The notes under the pieces were generated by a model, which saw nothing but the letters and a program-made list of their open reading frames with translations, searched no databases and had not been told where the DNA came from. A program made the translations under genes and the position numbers. A DNA stretch of 64,000 nucleotides from Scleropages formosus (taxonomy: Eukaryota > Chordata > Actinopteri > Osteoglossiformes > Osteoglossidae): assembly GCF_900964775.1 (NCBI RefSeq), contig NC_041808.1:40770411-40834410 (forward strand), given 5' to 3'. Position 1 is the stretch's first letter; each line of letters starts with the position of its first letter. Shown here in pieces: positions 10,308-26,060 of this stretch.

Positions 10308-10340
10308 ATATAAATGTAGAAGGAAGAGCTCAGTTTGCAT
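10308..10340 (-). promoter_or_regulatory. Octamer and TATA-like promoter of V pseudogene
   Basis: ATGCAAAC (minus strand, 10333-10340) and ATTTATAT (10308-10315), with the same spacing as at the intact segment. The promoter is preserved although the coding frame is broken. Confidence 0.75.
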
Positions 10341-10583
10341 GAACTCCTCCCTCTGACTGGACAGGTGACACTGAGTTTAAAAGGAGGATTCAGAGCTGTA
10401 GGCAGGTCCACATGGAAGGTCTCACAGCAGGCACTTCATCCTCGTTGTACTTCATCATCACTGTCACATGGATATAATATACTGTACAAGTAGTTGGTCT
10501 CCTCTTGTGGCAGGAGGCTGTGTGTGTCATTCCTACAGTAGCCTCCAGTGACATTTTTTGTTCTAATATACCGTACAGATGGT

Positions 10584-10795
10584 AGGGGGGCGTGGTGGTG
10601 CAGCAGGTTTGGCCGGGTCCTGTTCTCTGGCAGGTCTGGAGTTCAAGTCCGGCTTACGGTGCCGTGCAACAGATTGGCGTCCCGTCCTGGATGTGTCCCC
10701 TCCCCCTCCGTCCTTGCGCCCCGTGTTTCCGGGTTGGGTTCCGGTTCGCCGCGATCCTGCTCGGGAGAAGCGGTTTCAGTCAGCGTGTGTGTTTG

Positions 10796-10849
<54 letters not shown>

Positions 10850-10850
10850 T
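10584..10850 (+). repeat. SINE-A subfamily copy with (TG)n tail
   Basis: SINE head with GCAGCAGGTTTGG, then TGTGTCCCCTCCCCCTCCG, ending in an interrupted (TG)n run at about 10784-10847. It sits inside the V upstream flank, which is uninterrupted at 6796-7100, so it inserted after that duplication. Confidence 0.88.
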
Positions 10851-11034
10851 GCTTGCGTACGGGTGGTTCAGCTGTATCCTGAGACTGGCCTTCTCAGTAG
10901 TTGCCTGCCCAGCCTGTATCTATATATTACTGCAACTCCCCTACAATAGATTTCAGACCACTATGACCCTGCATTCAGACAAACGGTTATGGATAGTGAC
11001 TGAGTAATAGTATATAATCCATCGTTCGTCTGGA

Positions 11035-11386
11035 GTAAAGGATCCAGCAAGTTCTTGGTGTCGGGGATGAGCGAAGGGTCGGTCGATCGGTGTTCGGGGT
11101 CAGAGTGAAGATCCATGAGCGTGGTCAGGGGACGAAGTGAAGGCTTGGGACGGTCGAGCAGCTGTCGGCGTTGGAACAGGATCCGTGGACGTGGTCAGGA
11201 AACAAAGCGACGGATCAAAAACCGGAGACCGTGATGCGTCTGAAGGAGACGTCACGAGGAAGGGCAATTGTCTCTGACGAGATTCCGCAAAGGTATGGGA
11301 GCTGAGGAGGGTCTTTTAAAGGGTGAGCAGTTAGTCAGGAACTGGAGTCAAGGGTTGTAGATTGGGTAATGGGCGTGATCGTGACA
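11035..11386 (-). mobile_element. LTR-type repeat, fossil copy 1
   Basis: On the minus strand it begins TGTCACGATCACGCCC and continues with CTGCTCACCCTTTAAAAG and CGGAATCTCGTC. It matches the repeats at about 55019-55560 (+) and 57576-57937 (-). The TG start and TATA-like element suggest an LTR retrotransposon terminal repeat. No internal coding region is attached. Treated as a fossil. Confidence 0.6.
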
Positions 11387-11404
11387 AAATATGATAATTG
11401 TAAA

Positions 11405-11830
11405 TATCAGGCAGGCCAGCAGGTAACATAGTGGTTAGCGTCATTGCCTTACATTCAGAAAGACCCAGTGTGGAACCCTTGAGCTGCAAGGTACTTAAAT
11501 TGTTCCAGAAAAAATATCCACCTGTATCACACACACACATTTTCTGAACCGCTTATCCCATACGGGGTCGTGGGGAACCGGAGCCTAACCCGGCAACACA
11601 GGGCGTAAGGCCGGGGGGGCACACCCAGGACGGGATGCCAGTCCGCCACAAGGCACCCCAAGTGGGACTCGAACCCCGGGCCCACTGGAGAGGAGGACCC
11701 GGTCTAACCCACTGCGCCCCCCCACTCCCACCTGTATCAATAGGTGAAAAATTGTAAGTACCTTAGTATCCAAGTTAAACATTATACACTACATAGCCTT
11801 GGATAAGGGCATCACATAAGTAAATATAAG
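11405..11830 (+). repeat. Second SINE family (SINE-B) with nested SINE-A
   Basis: A tRNA-like head (GGTAACATAGTGGTTAGCG) followed by GTACTTAAATTGTTCC. It is interrupted by SINE-A and resumes as AAATTGTAAGTACC. Related SINE-B copies occur at 29.16, 29.38, 32.25, 38.27 and 46.02 kb. Confidence 0.7.
11530..11727 (-). repeat. SINE-A copy nested in SINE-B
   Basis: Complete minus-strand SINE-A flanked by the exact 12-bp duplication CCACCTGTATCA at 11518-11529 and 11728-11739. This fixes the insertion order: SINE-B first, SINE-A later. Confidence 0.93.
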
Positions 11831-12171
11831 GTTGATTTTTCATTACTTAAGTTGTTTTAATGCTTTCTTGTTGGTCATCAATGTTGTGGACTGTCAATGT
11901 ATTATGTGTTCATAGATTTCAACAAAGTTGTCATTATTTTTACATTTTCTTCAAAAGGTTTTAACCAATCTTGTACTGGATAAGCTGGCCATGGAATGAA
12001 TGAACGGATGGGGAGATGGATTCATTGCTTGATTCGTTGACTTAAGTGCATTGCATACATTAATATTCAAACATTTGGCCATGAGCAAAGGTGAAATTAT
12101 TCAAATGAAGTGAAGCAAAATGATCTGACAGAACAAATTATTATGGCAACCAACAATAAATTAAACATTTG
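11747..12171. repeat. Duplicated block q, copy 2
   Basis: Paralogue of 2400-2829. After 12171 it continues into about 240 bp of AT-rich sequence, where the first copy carries the Ty3/gypsy fossil. Confidence 0.85.
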
Positions 12172-12409
12172 AAAATAAAACTAAACCAGCATGAACTTTA
12201 TATTTAAAGTTTTAATTGCTGGTCTCAAGATTTTTTTTATCCAAACCAACACATAACTAAGGGTATCCAAAAAATACCTAAATCACTAAAAATACACAAA
12301 ATGCACACCACAGTCCAAATGCCATTAAGATAAGCAAATTAATTAACTGGTACAGGCAAAACCTTTATTCAGTTAAGTAAATTCAGATTTTTCTCTGTAA
12401 TGTTTGTAT

Positions 12410-12555
12410 GCAGCTGAGATGTGCATCAGATATTAAGGTCATAGATGAAGTGTGGTATCAGAAATGACCCTCCTCTCCACCTGCACCCACAGTGAAGAGA
12501 GAGCAACTGTGTCAACCACACACTCTTTCTGTTTTTACATAGAGTAGCGCAGCTG
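12410..12555. repeat. Duplicated block r, copy 2
   Basis: Similar to 4140-4270, starting TGCAGCTGAGATGTGCATCA. Non-coding. Confidence 0.55.
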
Positions 12556-12802
12556 TGCCTGAAGACCCCCAGGAGATATGTGAAATGCAAGGGCTGAGTC
12601 AAAAACTGAAAATATCAGTCAGTAAGACAGGGGGGGATCAGGAGCTCCTGCAACCAGGCTAACAGCCATAATCACAGTATTCTTGTATCTATGCAGCATG
12701 TGAGCGATATTCGGAAATAACAGTGACAAAGATATGTGAAACGTTTTCTTTGAAAAGGGTTGAGCGGAACATTAATGAAATAACACAAACTATTATTATT
12801 GC

Positions 12803-13008
12803 AGGGTGCGGTGGTGCAGTGGGTTGGGCCACAGTCCTGTTCTCCAGTGGGTCTGGGGTTTGAGCCCCGCTTGGGGTGCCTTGTGACAGACTGGTGTCCC
12901 GTCCTGGGTGTGTCCCCTCCTCCTCCAGCCTTATGCCCTGTGTTGCTGGGTTTGGCTCCGGTTCCCCGCGACCCCGTATGAGAAAGCGGTTCAGAAAATG
13001 TGTGTGCG
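12803..13008 (+). repeat. SINE-A copy
   Basis: Full head (GGGTGCGGTGGTGCAGTGGG), box B-like GGTTTGAGCCC and body, with a very short TG tail. It marks the right edge of the SINE-dense region. Confidence 0.88.
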
Positions 13009-13955
13009 TTCAGCCTGCAATAACTAGTTTTGGACAGTCTAGTGTCTGCTAACCAGGGATGAATATACTTTGAAGAAATAGCCCTTGAGTAGAAGCAGAC
13101 CAAATCAGGCCAAAAGAGCTTGGTTTACACTTACAAGATGAATGAATCTTCATAAAAACCGTGTCAGAATGTCAAGGTAGCTACTTGAAGCAGCCAGTGA
13201 ATCATCTGGCAGATCTTTGCACTTGTCCACCTACTGGTAGTTTGCTGCTTTATCAGAAAATGCAGTTTTACTTATTACAAGTGATGGGTTTTGATGTCTT
13301 TTCAGTGAGCCAGTTCATTTGGCTCCTTTAAGCAAAAGGTTGGATTATTTGGCCTCCAACTCATTTTTAATTTAGGGGCGTTGTTTTTCTTTTCAGTATC
13401 ATTTAGGCTTTGTAACTGGTGTTCTCTGTTTGTATATAATTTATCTTGTTACATGGATGTAATCATAGCCTCCCATAAGAAAGCCAAAATGTATTACTCT
13501 CAAAACTGATTAATTTTCCATGTTTTTATTCCGTATCTACAGTGCAACAGCGCCACACCATGGTGACGATGATAATTTAACTCATATTATTCGGAAATAT
13601 GTCAGTGGTCTTTTTTTCCTGCTTATTTAAACGCAAACTTCACAAAGGCAGCATCACTAAGTAACATAGTGTTATTTTTTCTGTCAGTTTTGATAAACAT
13701 GTATAATTAAGACAATTTCTGAACTCAGAAATCGTTTTTCTCGTTAGTATCCAACACTAACTGGCCATTACTGTTTGATTTTGCGTTTGAAAACAAAAAA
13801 TGATATTGATATTGCTGAGATGGTATGTGTGACTGCAGGTGTAAACGTGTGGTGGTTTGAAAGTGTGTTCATTTCACTGACACGGGTTTAGACGCACATA
13901 TTTTTTTCTATTATGTCATGGCACTTGTACAGCAAATGCCAGAAAGAAACGTCTG
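13009..13955. other. Intergenic spacer upstream of the aldehyde dehydrogenase
   Basis: No gene or named repeat recognised. It separates the V region from the gene-dense part. Confidence 0.5.
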
Positions 13956-13960
13956 TCACC

Positions 13961-14010
13961 AGGAAGTGAAACTCATAAACCGGAAGTGAAACTCATAAAC
14001 TGGAAGTGTG
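13961..14010 (+). promoter_or_regulatory. Tandem 20-bp repeat of ETS-like sites at the aldh3b promoter
   Basis: The unit GGAAGTGAAACTCATAAAC recurs at 13962 and 13982, and a third GGAAGTG follows at 14002. The three GGAAGTG cores are exactly 20 bp apart, the middle one as CCGGAAGTG, a good ETS/GABP-type site. They lie just upstream of the probable non-coding first exon, which ends at 14061. Confidence 0.6.
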
Positions 14011-14621
14011 TGGAAATAACTGGAGTGCTGAACAGAGAAGCCGCTTCTTGTGTTACGCTTGGTAAGTCGTCAAAGTACAGCTGTTGTATAAACTTTGCCT
14101 AATTAACGTGGCGAAGTGTATGAATCTGTGAAACTATAAAGCTCCAAAATTATACATTCTGACTGGTGTAAAAAACGAAAAGGTTAAAAATGTCACACAC
14201 CGCATCTGTCGCAGCTGCAGACGAAGCAGATGATCGCTTTAACTAAACAGAGTGAAAGGTTGTGGGTTGATGATGTATGTCTTTAGTATTTTGGAGTTAA
14301 AAAGCAAAAATTATCCATTTTATACATCTACACTGGTGTTTTCTGGTTCTTTATGCATGTCTTTTCTGTACTGTGTGAGTCTGGGAGACTAGCCCTGCAG
14401 CCCCATGATTCATGAAGAGCAGAAGATGAGAATTTCCAGGAGGTGTTTCACAGTCATTTTCTCTGAATGTTTTTTTGCAAAAACTTTTCAGTGAAAATTT
14501 GACCTAGTATTTAAAATTTGAGCAAAAAATCCACGTTCAGCTGTGTCAGATGTGCTTCGACAATGTACAACACACTAAGGATGCTATTTAATCTCTCTCT
14601 CTTGCTGTCAAGTGTGTGGAA

Positions 14622-17600
14622 ATGGACGGGCAGCAGGCAGTGATCGACAGGCTGCGAGCTTCCTTTCGGTCAGGGATTTCCCTTCCTGAGCAGTTTCGCC
14701 TGGGTCAGCTAAAAGCCCTCCTAACACTCGTCACAGACAATGAACAGCAAATTTTGGAGGCTTTACAGAAGGACCTCGCCAAGGTACAGATCCATTCCCA
14801 CAGCCATATCTGTGTAAATGTGCATAACCATAAACTGTGTATAACTGTTGTCTGCTAATCCTCTCCTCACAGCCCAAGTTTGAGGCAATTCTGTCAGAGG
14901 TAGACATGGTTATAAACGAGCTGTCCTACACCATAAGTCACCTGAAATCCTGGATGGCACCAGAATATGTTGAGAAAAATCTGGTAAGGTGTTTAGAGTG
15001 CTGCTGTTAGAGCACAGGCATGGCCTGTTAAGGCACGTGTGTATGGGGGGGGGGAAAAAAAAAATCACTGTCTGGGAAACAGGCCTCAGATGCTATTTTG
15101 CATACAGGATTTCTATTTAAACAGTTTGGCTAGCACAGTTATTTAATTTCAGATGTTTAGTTGCATCTCTGCATTGTACTAAATTCTGTATTGCATGAAA
15201 AAGTACACCTGTGTAACCCAGCGTTTTGTGAGAAATGCAGTTATAAATATGATTTATTGTTGTGTTGTTTGTCCGTCGCTGTCAACGAGGACCATCTAGT
15301 CAGACTCGGGTTGGGGCGCGGGTGCGTTGTGCGTGCGCAGATGACTAATTAGACCGATTTGCGCTCGAAATGTTCTCTGACGCTGTGGATGTGTGATTGT
15401 GCCCTTCTGTTGGGAACGAGTGCCTCGAGATTTCCGTGCCTGTCGTTTTTGCATGGCTAAAGTTGTTTTATTGGCTTCGTACAACATCGTGCCTTTATGT
15501 ATGGAGGTGCGCCATCCCGTTTTGTTCTTTGCAGATTCTTCCCAGCTATCCATGTTGAATATGATTTATTAGACATATTATGGTGGAGGAATGTGTTTGA
15601 AGGAAAAGCACTATGCACACCAAACCTCTAAATTATATATATTTTTTTTCTATAAATCTTCTCTCCATAATCATCCTCAAATTTCTTAGGCAACGAAGCT
15701 GGATGACTGCTTTGTCCGCAGGGAGCCCCTAGGTGTAGTATTGATTATAGGGGCATGGAATTACCCTTTCCAACTAATTTTGTTGCCCTTGATTGGGACA
15801 ATAGCTGCAGGTACACATTTTTATTTTTATGTACATCTTGTGGTATTGTTTAGGCAAATGCAGCTATGCGGTGAATTAACAAGTATGTGTTTGTTTAGGA
15901 AACTGTGCTATTGTGAAACCCTCTGAAATTAGTGTGACAACAGGAAAGCTTCTTGCAGACCTCATTCCGAAGTACCTGTCTCAGGTATGCAACATAAGCT
16001 GTGTTGCATTTTCTCTTCTTTTTTAAAAAAAAAATTATTTTTTTTTTTTTTTTTTTAAAATCTGTGACTCCAACGATTCTGCAGCTTTATGACTTTGTTC
16101 CCATTTTCTCATTCATATCCATGGGTTGTTGTAGGAATGCTATGCAGTAATATGTGGTGGAATTGAAGAAACAAAGAAGTTACTGGAGAATAGATTTGAT
16201 CATATCTTCTACACAGGTACAGTCTGAATGGTTAAAAGGCAAAGAGAAGTTGCTGCGATCAGTGTGAACCACAATAAATTTTACATCTAAGCTCTCTGCA
16301 TTACTGTGCCTGTGTCAAGCATCTTATTTCTTTAAAGATTTTGAGTTTTCTGTTATTTGCAGATTTATGTTTACTGACATTATACAGTTGGTATTTCGTA
16401 ATGATTGAGGTTTTAAAAAAGAAACCATGTAACAACTGAAAGCTAGTTGCTGTCTGGCTGCTGTAAAAGTGTTTTTAAGCAGAACATGTTAATCCGTAAT
16501 CAGCAATCTGTCAGTAATCCAGATAATCTAAGATACATCCCAAGTATCAGCACCATTCAAATTCTTAATTGAACATCTTCACCTTTTAATTCCCCACCAC
16601 TTGATTTCAGTTGTACACTGCATTATTCCTCTCTCCACCCCCATGTCCTGCTAAGGTTCCCAGGCTGTGGGTCGCAGTGTCCTCCAGGCAGCAGCAGTGC
16701 ATCTCACCCCCGTCACTCTGGAGCTGGGGGGGAAGTGTCCCTGCCTAATGTATGGCAAGCTGGACATCCAAGCAGCTGCCAAGAGACTTGTCTGGGCAAA
16801 GTTCTTCAATGCGGGCCAAAGCTGTGTGGCACCAGACTATGTACTCTGCAACCGCCAAACATGCGAGGCCCTTGTGCCCGCCCTTCGTCAAGCCCTAGAG
16901 GCTTTCTATGGTCAGCGACCACGGGAATGTGACGACATGGGCCGCATAGTGTCACAGAAGCACTGTGCCCGGCTAGTGAGCTTGCTGGAGAGATCCACTG
17001 GCAAAGTCGTAATTGGAGGAGAAACCGATAAGGAGGAAAAGTATATTGGTGAGAATGGGGATCATAAGATATTTTCATTTGGGATAGGGTGAATTGTGAC
17101 TTATAATGGGAGTGTGTGGACTACTGTGGCATGGGCAGTTGTCTTTTGCAGTATCTCTGTTGCAGGAGACTACCACACTTTTAATTCTCTTGTCTGATAT
17201 TCTCTTTTTATATGTTCAGTAAGTTATGGTAACAGCCACTTTGGAGTGAAAACAGGCCAGTCAAATACCTTAATCCATTAATTCGTGTTCACTGTAGAGG
17301 ACACATTTTAAGTGTATCTGCCTAACTGTACATGGTATTATGTTGAGCCTTAATGCAATTTAGGAGGTTTTGTGTTTTTAAATTACATCACGTGTGTGTG
17401 TGTGGGGGGTGTGTACAGCTAGAAATCTAGAAATACATGTAGAAACTTGTTTGTTGTTGGGTCTGAGCGGGATAGTATAAACATTTTAAATTGGTCAGTG
17501 CCGCAGAAGAACAGTGGTGTGTGTTCTTGCAGATGTATATGTTTGGAAGACAAGTAGATGTGTGGGTAGGCATTGTAGTGTGTCACCTTTAGCACGATTC

Positions 17601-17884
17601 TAAACTGGAGGTCCTCTGCAGCCCCCACAGTGTTGGTAGATGTCAAGGAGACAGATGCACTCATGGAGGAAGAGATCTTTGGCCCCATCCTGCCCATCAT
17701 CTCTATTGACACACTTGCAGATGCTATCAGCTTTGTTAATGCAAGAGAGAAGCCTCTCGCTCTGTATGTTTTCTCAGATGAATCTAAGGTGAGCTCTCTG
17801 AAAGTGTAACTTAATCCCACCCAGAAAACCTGCCAATAACAATGTCTGATCCTATAGCTTTACTTTATCTGATGAAAGCAAAAA

Positions 17885-17930
<46 letters not shown>

Positions 17931-18641
17931 CCTTGGCTGGCATTGTGTCCAGGATATTCTCTAGACTATGATCCTGTTCTTCTGAGATAGGCACCAGACC
18001 ACAGGAGCCCTGCTTTGGACAAGTGGTTATGAATAATGAATAAAAAGGGTTTTTTTTTTTTTTTCTTCCTGATAAGGTGGTCCACACAGTTTTGGAGCAA
18101 ACCAGCAGTGGTGGTTTCTGTTCTAATGACGGCATAGTCCACATGTGTCTACCAGGACTGCCTTTTGGAGGAGTTGGTAAGTGACTGTGTCCTTCCGTCC
18201 TTTAACCATTTTATTTGTGTCTAAGAGACTTGCCTCTGAACTCTGCACAAGATTCTGCCATGACATTCCTTTAATCAGTGAAATTGGTCTCTCCGTAGTC
18301 CCTCCATGATTCAACCAGGATGTTATTTAAGAACCTGTAGTGGAACCAGAAAAATTCTGTTCAGGCTTTTTGGATAGCTCACGCTAATAGGACACAGGAA
18401 TTTTTCACAAAACACTGTTAGTATGATAATTCCGTTCTTTATAGGCAACAGTGGGATGGGCAGCTACCATGGACGGTGGGGCTTTGAGACGTTCAGTCAC
18501 CGGAGAGCCTGCATGCTGAGGGGATGGGGCTTAGAGCGGGTCAACGTTCTGCGCTACCCTCCATACACTGAGAGCAACCTAGGATGGCTGCGCTGGGCCA
18601 CAGGTGCGAGACGCCAGGGCTGGGGCTGTTCTGTCATGTGA
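14622..18641 (+). CDS. aldh3b1: Aldehyde dehydrogenase family 3, ALDH3B type
   Basis: NAD(P)-dependent oxidation of fatty and lipid-derived aldehydes to acids. Nine coding exons: 14622-14783, 14873-14983, 15690-15810, 15899-15984, 16135-16216, 16656-17048, 17622-17788, 18077-18176, 18445-18641, all with GT-AG introns. They total 1419 bp, 472 residues, close to the usual 468-485. A non-coding exon probably ends at 14061 (GTAAGT follows). The first ATG of the conserved frame is at 14622. Key residues: Asn115 in GAWNYPFQL, general base Glu210 in TLELGGK and nucleophile Cys244 in GQSCVAPDY, numbered as in ALDH3A1. PFGGVGNSGMG follows. The C terminus CSVM is a CaaX box, so a prenylated membrane-bound enzyme is expected, as for ALDH3B1; ALDH3A2 has a membrane helix there instead. 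The exact 3B paralogue is uncertain. It converges with clpp. Confidence 0.93.
16017..16060. repeat. A/T homopolymer runs in aldh3b intron
   Basis: Mixed A and T runs downstream of the fifth coding exon. They are low complexity and their length may be unreliable. Confidence 0.6.
17887..17930. repeat. Poly(T)-poly(A) inverted tract in aldh3b intron
   Basis: T32 directly followed by A12, a perfect self-complementary junction. It is followed at 17931-18045 by an old SINE 3' body (GGCATTGTGTCCAGGATA, GGACAAGTGGTTATGAATAA). Confidence 0.7.
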
Positions 18642-19240
18642 AGCTCAGCTGACGTGCAACAGAGCACTGACCTTGTGTGCCATTACTGCAGAATGCTAAC
18701 AAGCTGCCAAGGCCTCTTTTTTACTTACATTTTTATATAATTTGCTAATGATGCTAATCAGTTTATTCACAGATGGAATTCTCATGAATTTCCTCTTGAT
18801 TTAGCTGACTGACTACTACGGTATAGTCTTTCAGTGTAGACACTTGATGTTTAGAATACATGAAGGTGAAGGGTTGCATTTGGTTGAAGTGCCATGCACT
18901 TGTATTGTATTCAGTTCTTGGGGGAAATCTGTTCTACATTAAGGAGATAAGTGTTTACATACAGGCTTAAGGTCATTACTGCAGCAACTGCAGATTTAAT
19001 TAGCTGATCCCTTTCATAATCTTAAGTTACTTAGGGACCATTTTTGAGCCTTTGTCCTTACAGGATTCTTCCTTTCATACGAAATACTCTGGTTTTACCA
19101 TCTCTTCATGGTGGAGTCAGAAGTAGCACTTTGCACTTCATTTAACATGTGGCTCAAATTATGCATTATAGGCATTTATGATACTCTGATGTACACATTT
19201 GTCTTTGTTCTTTATGGGGTCTCAACACTAGCTTTATACA

Positions 19241-19302
19241 AATAAACTAGCCAAGGTATGAGAGTACATATATTTTTGTCAGAAGTATTAAATTTTAATA
19301 AA
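19241..19302 (+). terminator. Poly(A) signals of aldh3b
   Basis: AATAAA occurs at 19241-19246 and 19297-19302, about 600-660 bp after the stop. The opposing clpp signal lies at 19749-19754, so the two transcripts probably end about 450 bp apart. Confidence 0.6.
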
Positions 19303-19748
19303 ATGTACTGACAAACTGTTCTGTTTGAAGGTGCACCTCTTTCTTGCCATTAGTAGCTAGCCCTACACAATCATGTATGTAAACCTTGTGTTTCATGGTA
19401 TTCTTTAGTAGGTCCCATTCTCCATGAACATTCTTGAGTTTAACAGTGTCATCTTTTATTTACTGTCATTTACTGTTTCTTTTGGTCTCTTATACAAATT
19501 TTAATTTTGACATTTAAAACATCCTGATCTTAATGGAAACAGTTAATTTAAAAAAAAAAAAAGCTCTCAAGCAGTATGTAAAATGATTATCTCCAAAAAT
19601 GTGAAACTGAGGGTAGAAGTAGCAAGTGAAAGAAAATAACAGCATATTCAAATATACAAGAGGTCACCAGTAAAACAAGTGTGAGACATTGCCAAAAGCA
19701 TGGAGACACATTTATAGACTATCTTTGTAAATCCAGGCAAGACCTGTA

Positions 19749-19754
19749 TTTATT
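19749..19754 (-). terminator. Poly(A) signal of clpp
   Basis: TTTATT on the plus strand, AATAAA on the minus strand, 180 bp beyond the clpp stop codon. Confidence 0.6.
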
Positions 19755-19933
19755 CAGTCTTGCATGTGAAGGTCTGCTTTTTCCATTTTACAACGTAATT
19801 CAATAAGAATTTCACAATTGAGACTACCAGGTATTGACCTTCTATTTTTTTTTCACATTTAAATATTTAGCATTTACTTAAATGTTCCCCAACACTCAGT
19901 ACAGAGGTACAGACACAGTTCTCCTGGGCTGGT

Positions 19934-21972
<2,039 letters not shown>

Positions 21973-22065
21973 AACTAGTCCTTGTAAACGTGAGTCCCTC
22001 TGTATGACCCGGAAAAGAACTATTACCCATAATCCTCCTCTAAAGTCGCTCGCAAGCGCGCCGCG

Positions 22066-22075
22066 GTCACGTGAC
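22066..22075. promoter_or_regulatory. E-box palindrome upstream of clpp
   Basis: GTCACGTGAC, a perfect 10-bp palindrome of the USF/TFE3/MYC E-box type, about 95 bp upstream of the clpp start in a locally CpG-rich stretch. Likely proximal promoter; binding is inferred. Confidence 0.55.
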
Positions 22076-22689
22076 AAGGTCGCATTAAGCTGCCCTTTTA
22101 CTCCTGTTTCACTAGGTGGCAGTGATGAGCTTAGCAAATGTAACCCGAACGAGACAGTAAAAAGTGGGCGTTTTATTCACATAACTGGGGAATAGTTTTT
22201 GCCCAATTTTTGTTTCATATACTGTACATATATACATATTATTTTTGGATTATTCAAAAATTATTGTGGAAGTCAAGTCGTACCGCGGATTTTCACTGTG
22301 AATAAATGAAGAGGAGCACCACCTGGGAAAGCGCCTGATCGCAGTGCTAAATATAATATATGTAATGTAATGAAGGGCACGAGGCCGCGAGGAGAGAATC
22401 ACGTTGCAGGGAGAGGACAATGCGGCCTTTCTCTGTCGGTGTAGCACACTGACATTAAAGCGCACGGCAACAAGTAGTATTTCAGCGGAAACTCTTTCAA
22501 AGAGCCGCGGCGAAATGACTGTACTTAATAGGCGTAACACAGGGCCGGGGGCGTGTCCTCAGTGTGTGTGTCTGTCAAGCGGCGTGTTCGGTCCCAAAAC
22601 CTTACCGCTTTGCTCCACGTTTTCCTCGATGCCCCTAAAATAAAATTCTGTGTATTTTTATGAAGCAATTAATTACTTGCTCCGTGGTT

Positions 22690-22999
22690 ATTGAGAGTGG
22701 ATTTTCTTGCATGCTCCAGAAATGTGCTTTGTCTGTCCTCGCGCAGTCCGCGTGCCTCATCTCGCCGCGCTCCCGCTCACTCCGCCGCCGCCGCCGCCGC
22801 CTGCGACGGGGGTGGGGCCGCGAGGCGCGCTCACAATAGCCACTTTGTTAATTGCGCGTTCACGTGGCCCTGGCAGCAGTGTCTGTGACAGCGTCCGTGC
22901 GGTCGGAGTGTGAGTCGCGGGACGGCCGGTTCGAGAGCGACTCTTTTCCAGCCTGTCCGCTCCAGCCTTTTTTGGGTCCAACAGCGGTCCACGGGCGCG
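22690..22999 (+). promoter_or_regulatory. CpG-rich promoter and 5' UTR of the G-gamma gene
   Basis: Sharp rise in CpG with a (GCC)n run near 22781-22801, leading into the start codon at 23000. No TATA box stands out. The clpp start is about 1 kb away in the opposite direction, so the interval 21973-22999 may hold both promoters. Confidence 0.6.
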
Positions 23000-24983
<1,984 letters not shown>

Positions 24984-25089
24984 GGTATGTGTCCTCTTTG
25001 GCCTGGGCTGCATCTTTACTGTCCACCTGCCCCCCTTCCAGACCCCTTACTGTTCTGACCATCTACACTGTGGCTTCCAGTTGCTCTGT

Positions 25090-25560
25090 TTACATTTACA
25101 TTTGTACATCTCGTAGAAAATACAATGTGTACGTTACATTAGGAGAAAAAGACAGATGCAGATGCATGATTTTTAAGTAAAGTTAGTTTCTTTCCACCAT
25201 ATGAACTAATGTTCATCACACAAGTAGCTGCATAAAGTTTTATCCAAATACCTATGAGTCCTAGTCACCAGCCTAGTAATTCATGTATAATATATATAAA
25301 CATTTACGTTACATTACAGGAGTAGCTGCGTAAAGGTTTATCCGGGCATGATCTTAAAGTTACGGCGCATGAACATTTACACCTTACATGAACTTAAGAG
25401 ATCATGGGTGAAGGGAGTCTGGAAGGGGTGAGTTTTAAGCCTCTTTTTTTTTTTTTTTTTTTAAATGTGGACAGGGATTCAGCAGTTCTGAGTGGGGGGT
25501 CGTTCCGCCACAGCAGTGCCAGAACCGAGAATGGTTTACACACCATGTCAGGCATGTCCT
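25090..25560 (-). mobile_element. 5'-truncated L2-type LINE fragment
   Basis: Matches the 3' part of the LINE at 29.6-32.2 kb in the same orientation: TTTACATTTACATTTGTAC, AAATACAATGTGTACG, GGTTTATCC and the GTTCCGCCACAGCAGTGCC region. It lies just beyond the last G-gamma coding exon, probably in its 3' UTR or beyond. Confidence 0.65.
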
Positions 25561-26060
25561 ATAGATTTTAACAAACATTGCGATCGGTGTATTTTCTGGT
25601 CGAATTTAGGCCTCTTCAAAGAGAACACGAACTCATCGATACGGCAAAAGTGCCGCCAAATGAAGAATGTAAATGTACAATAGCGTGTGGTGACGTGTTT
25701 ATTCTTAATTTTTCTGTCTCAGGGGCAGATGGCGTTGAAGGCCTGTGTGTACCGGGGCGCGTTTCTGTCTTCACACGGTCACTGTCCCGTAGAAGACGCC
25801 GATCCCTGCGAACGCATCTTCCAGTAACGCAGGGGGATTTCTGCCCTTCAACGTCCTGCCTTAAAATTCAAGGACCTCGACATTATTCTCTGACACTTAA
25901 AGCCTTCGCAGTTATGTAGCTGCTCTTTTCTGTTACTGTACATTTAGTTTTTCTGCTTTTTTTTCCATGGAGATTCTTCGCAGTAAGGACACAATCTGCC
26001 TCTTCCTTTCACAAAGGGTGACGTTTTCATTGCGTGCGACACTAATTATTATTGAGCTCA

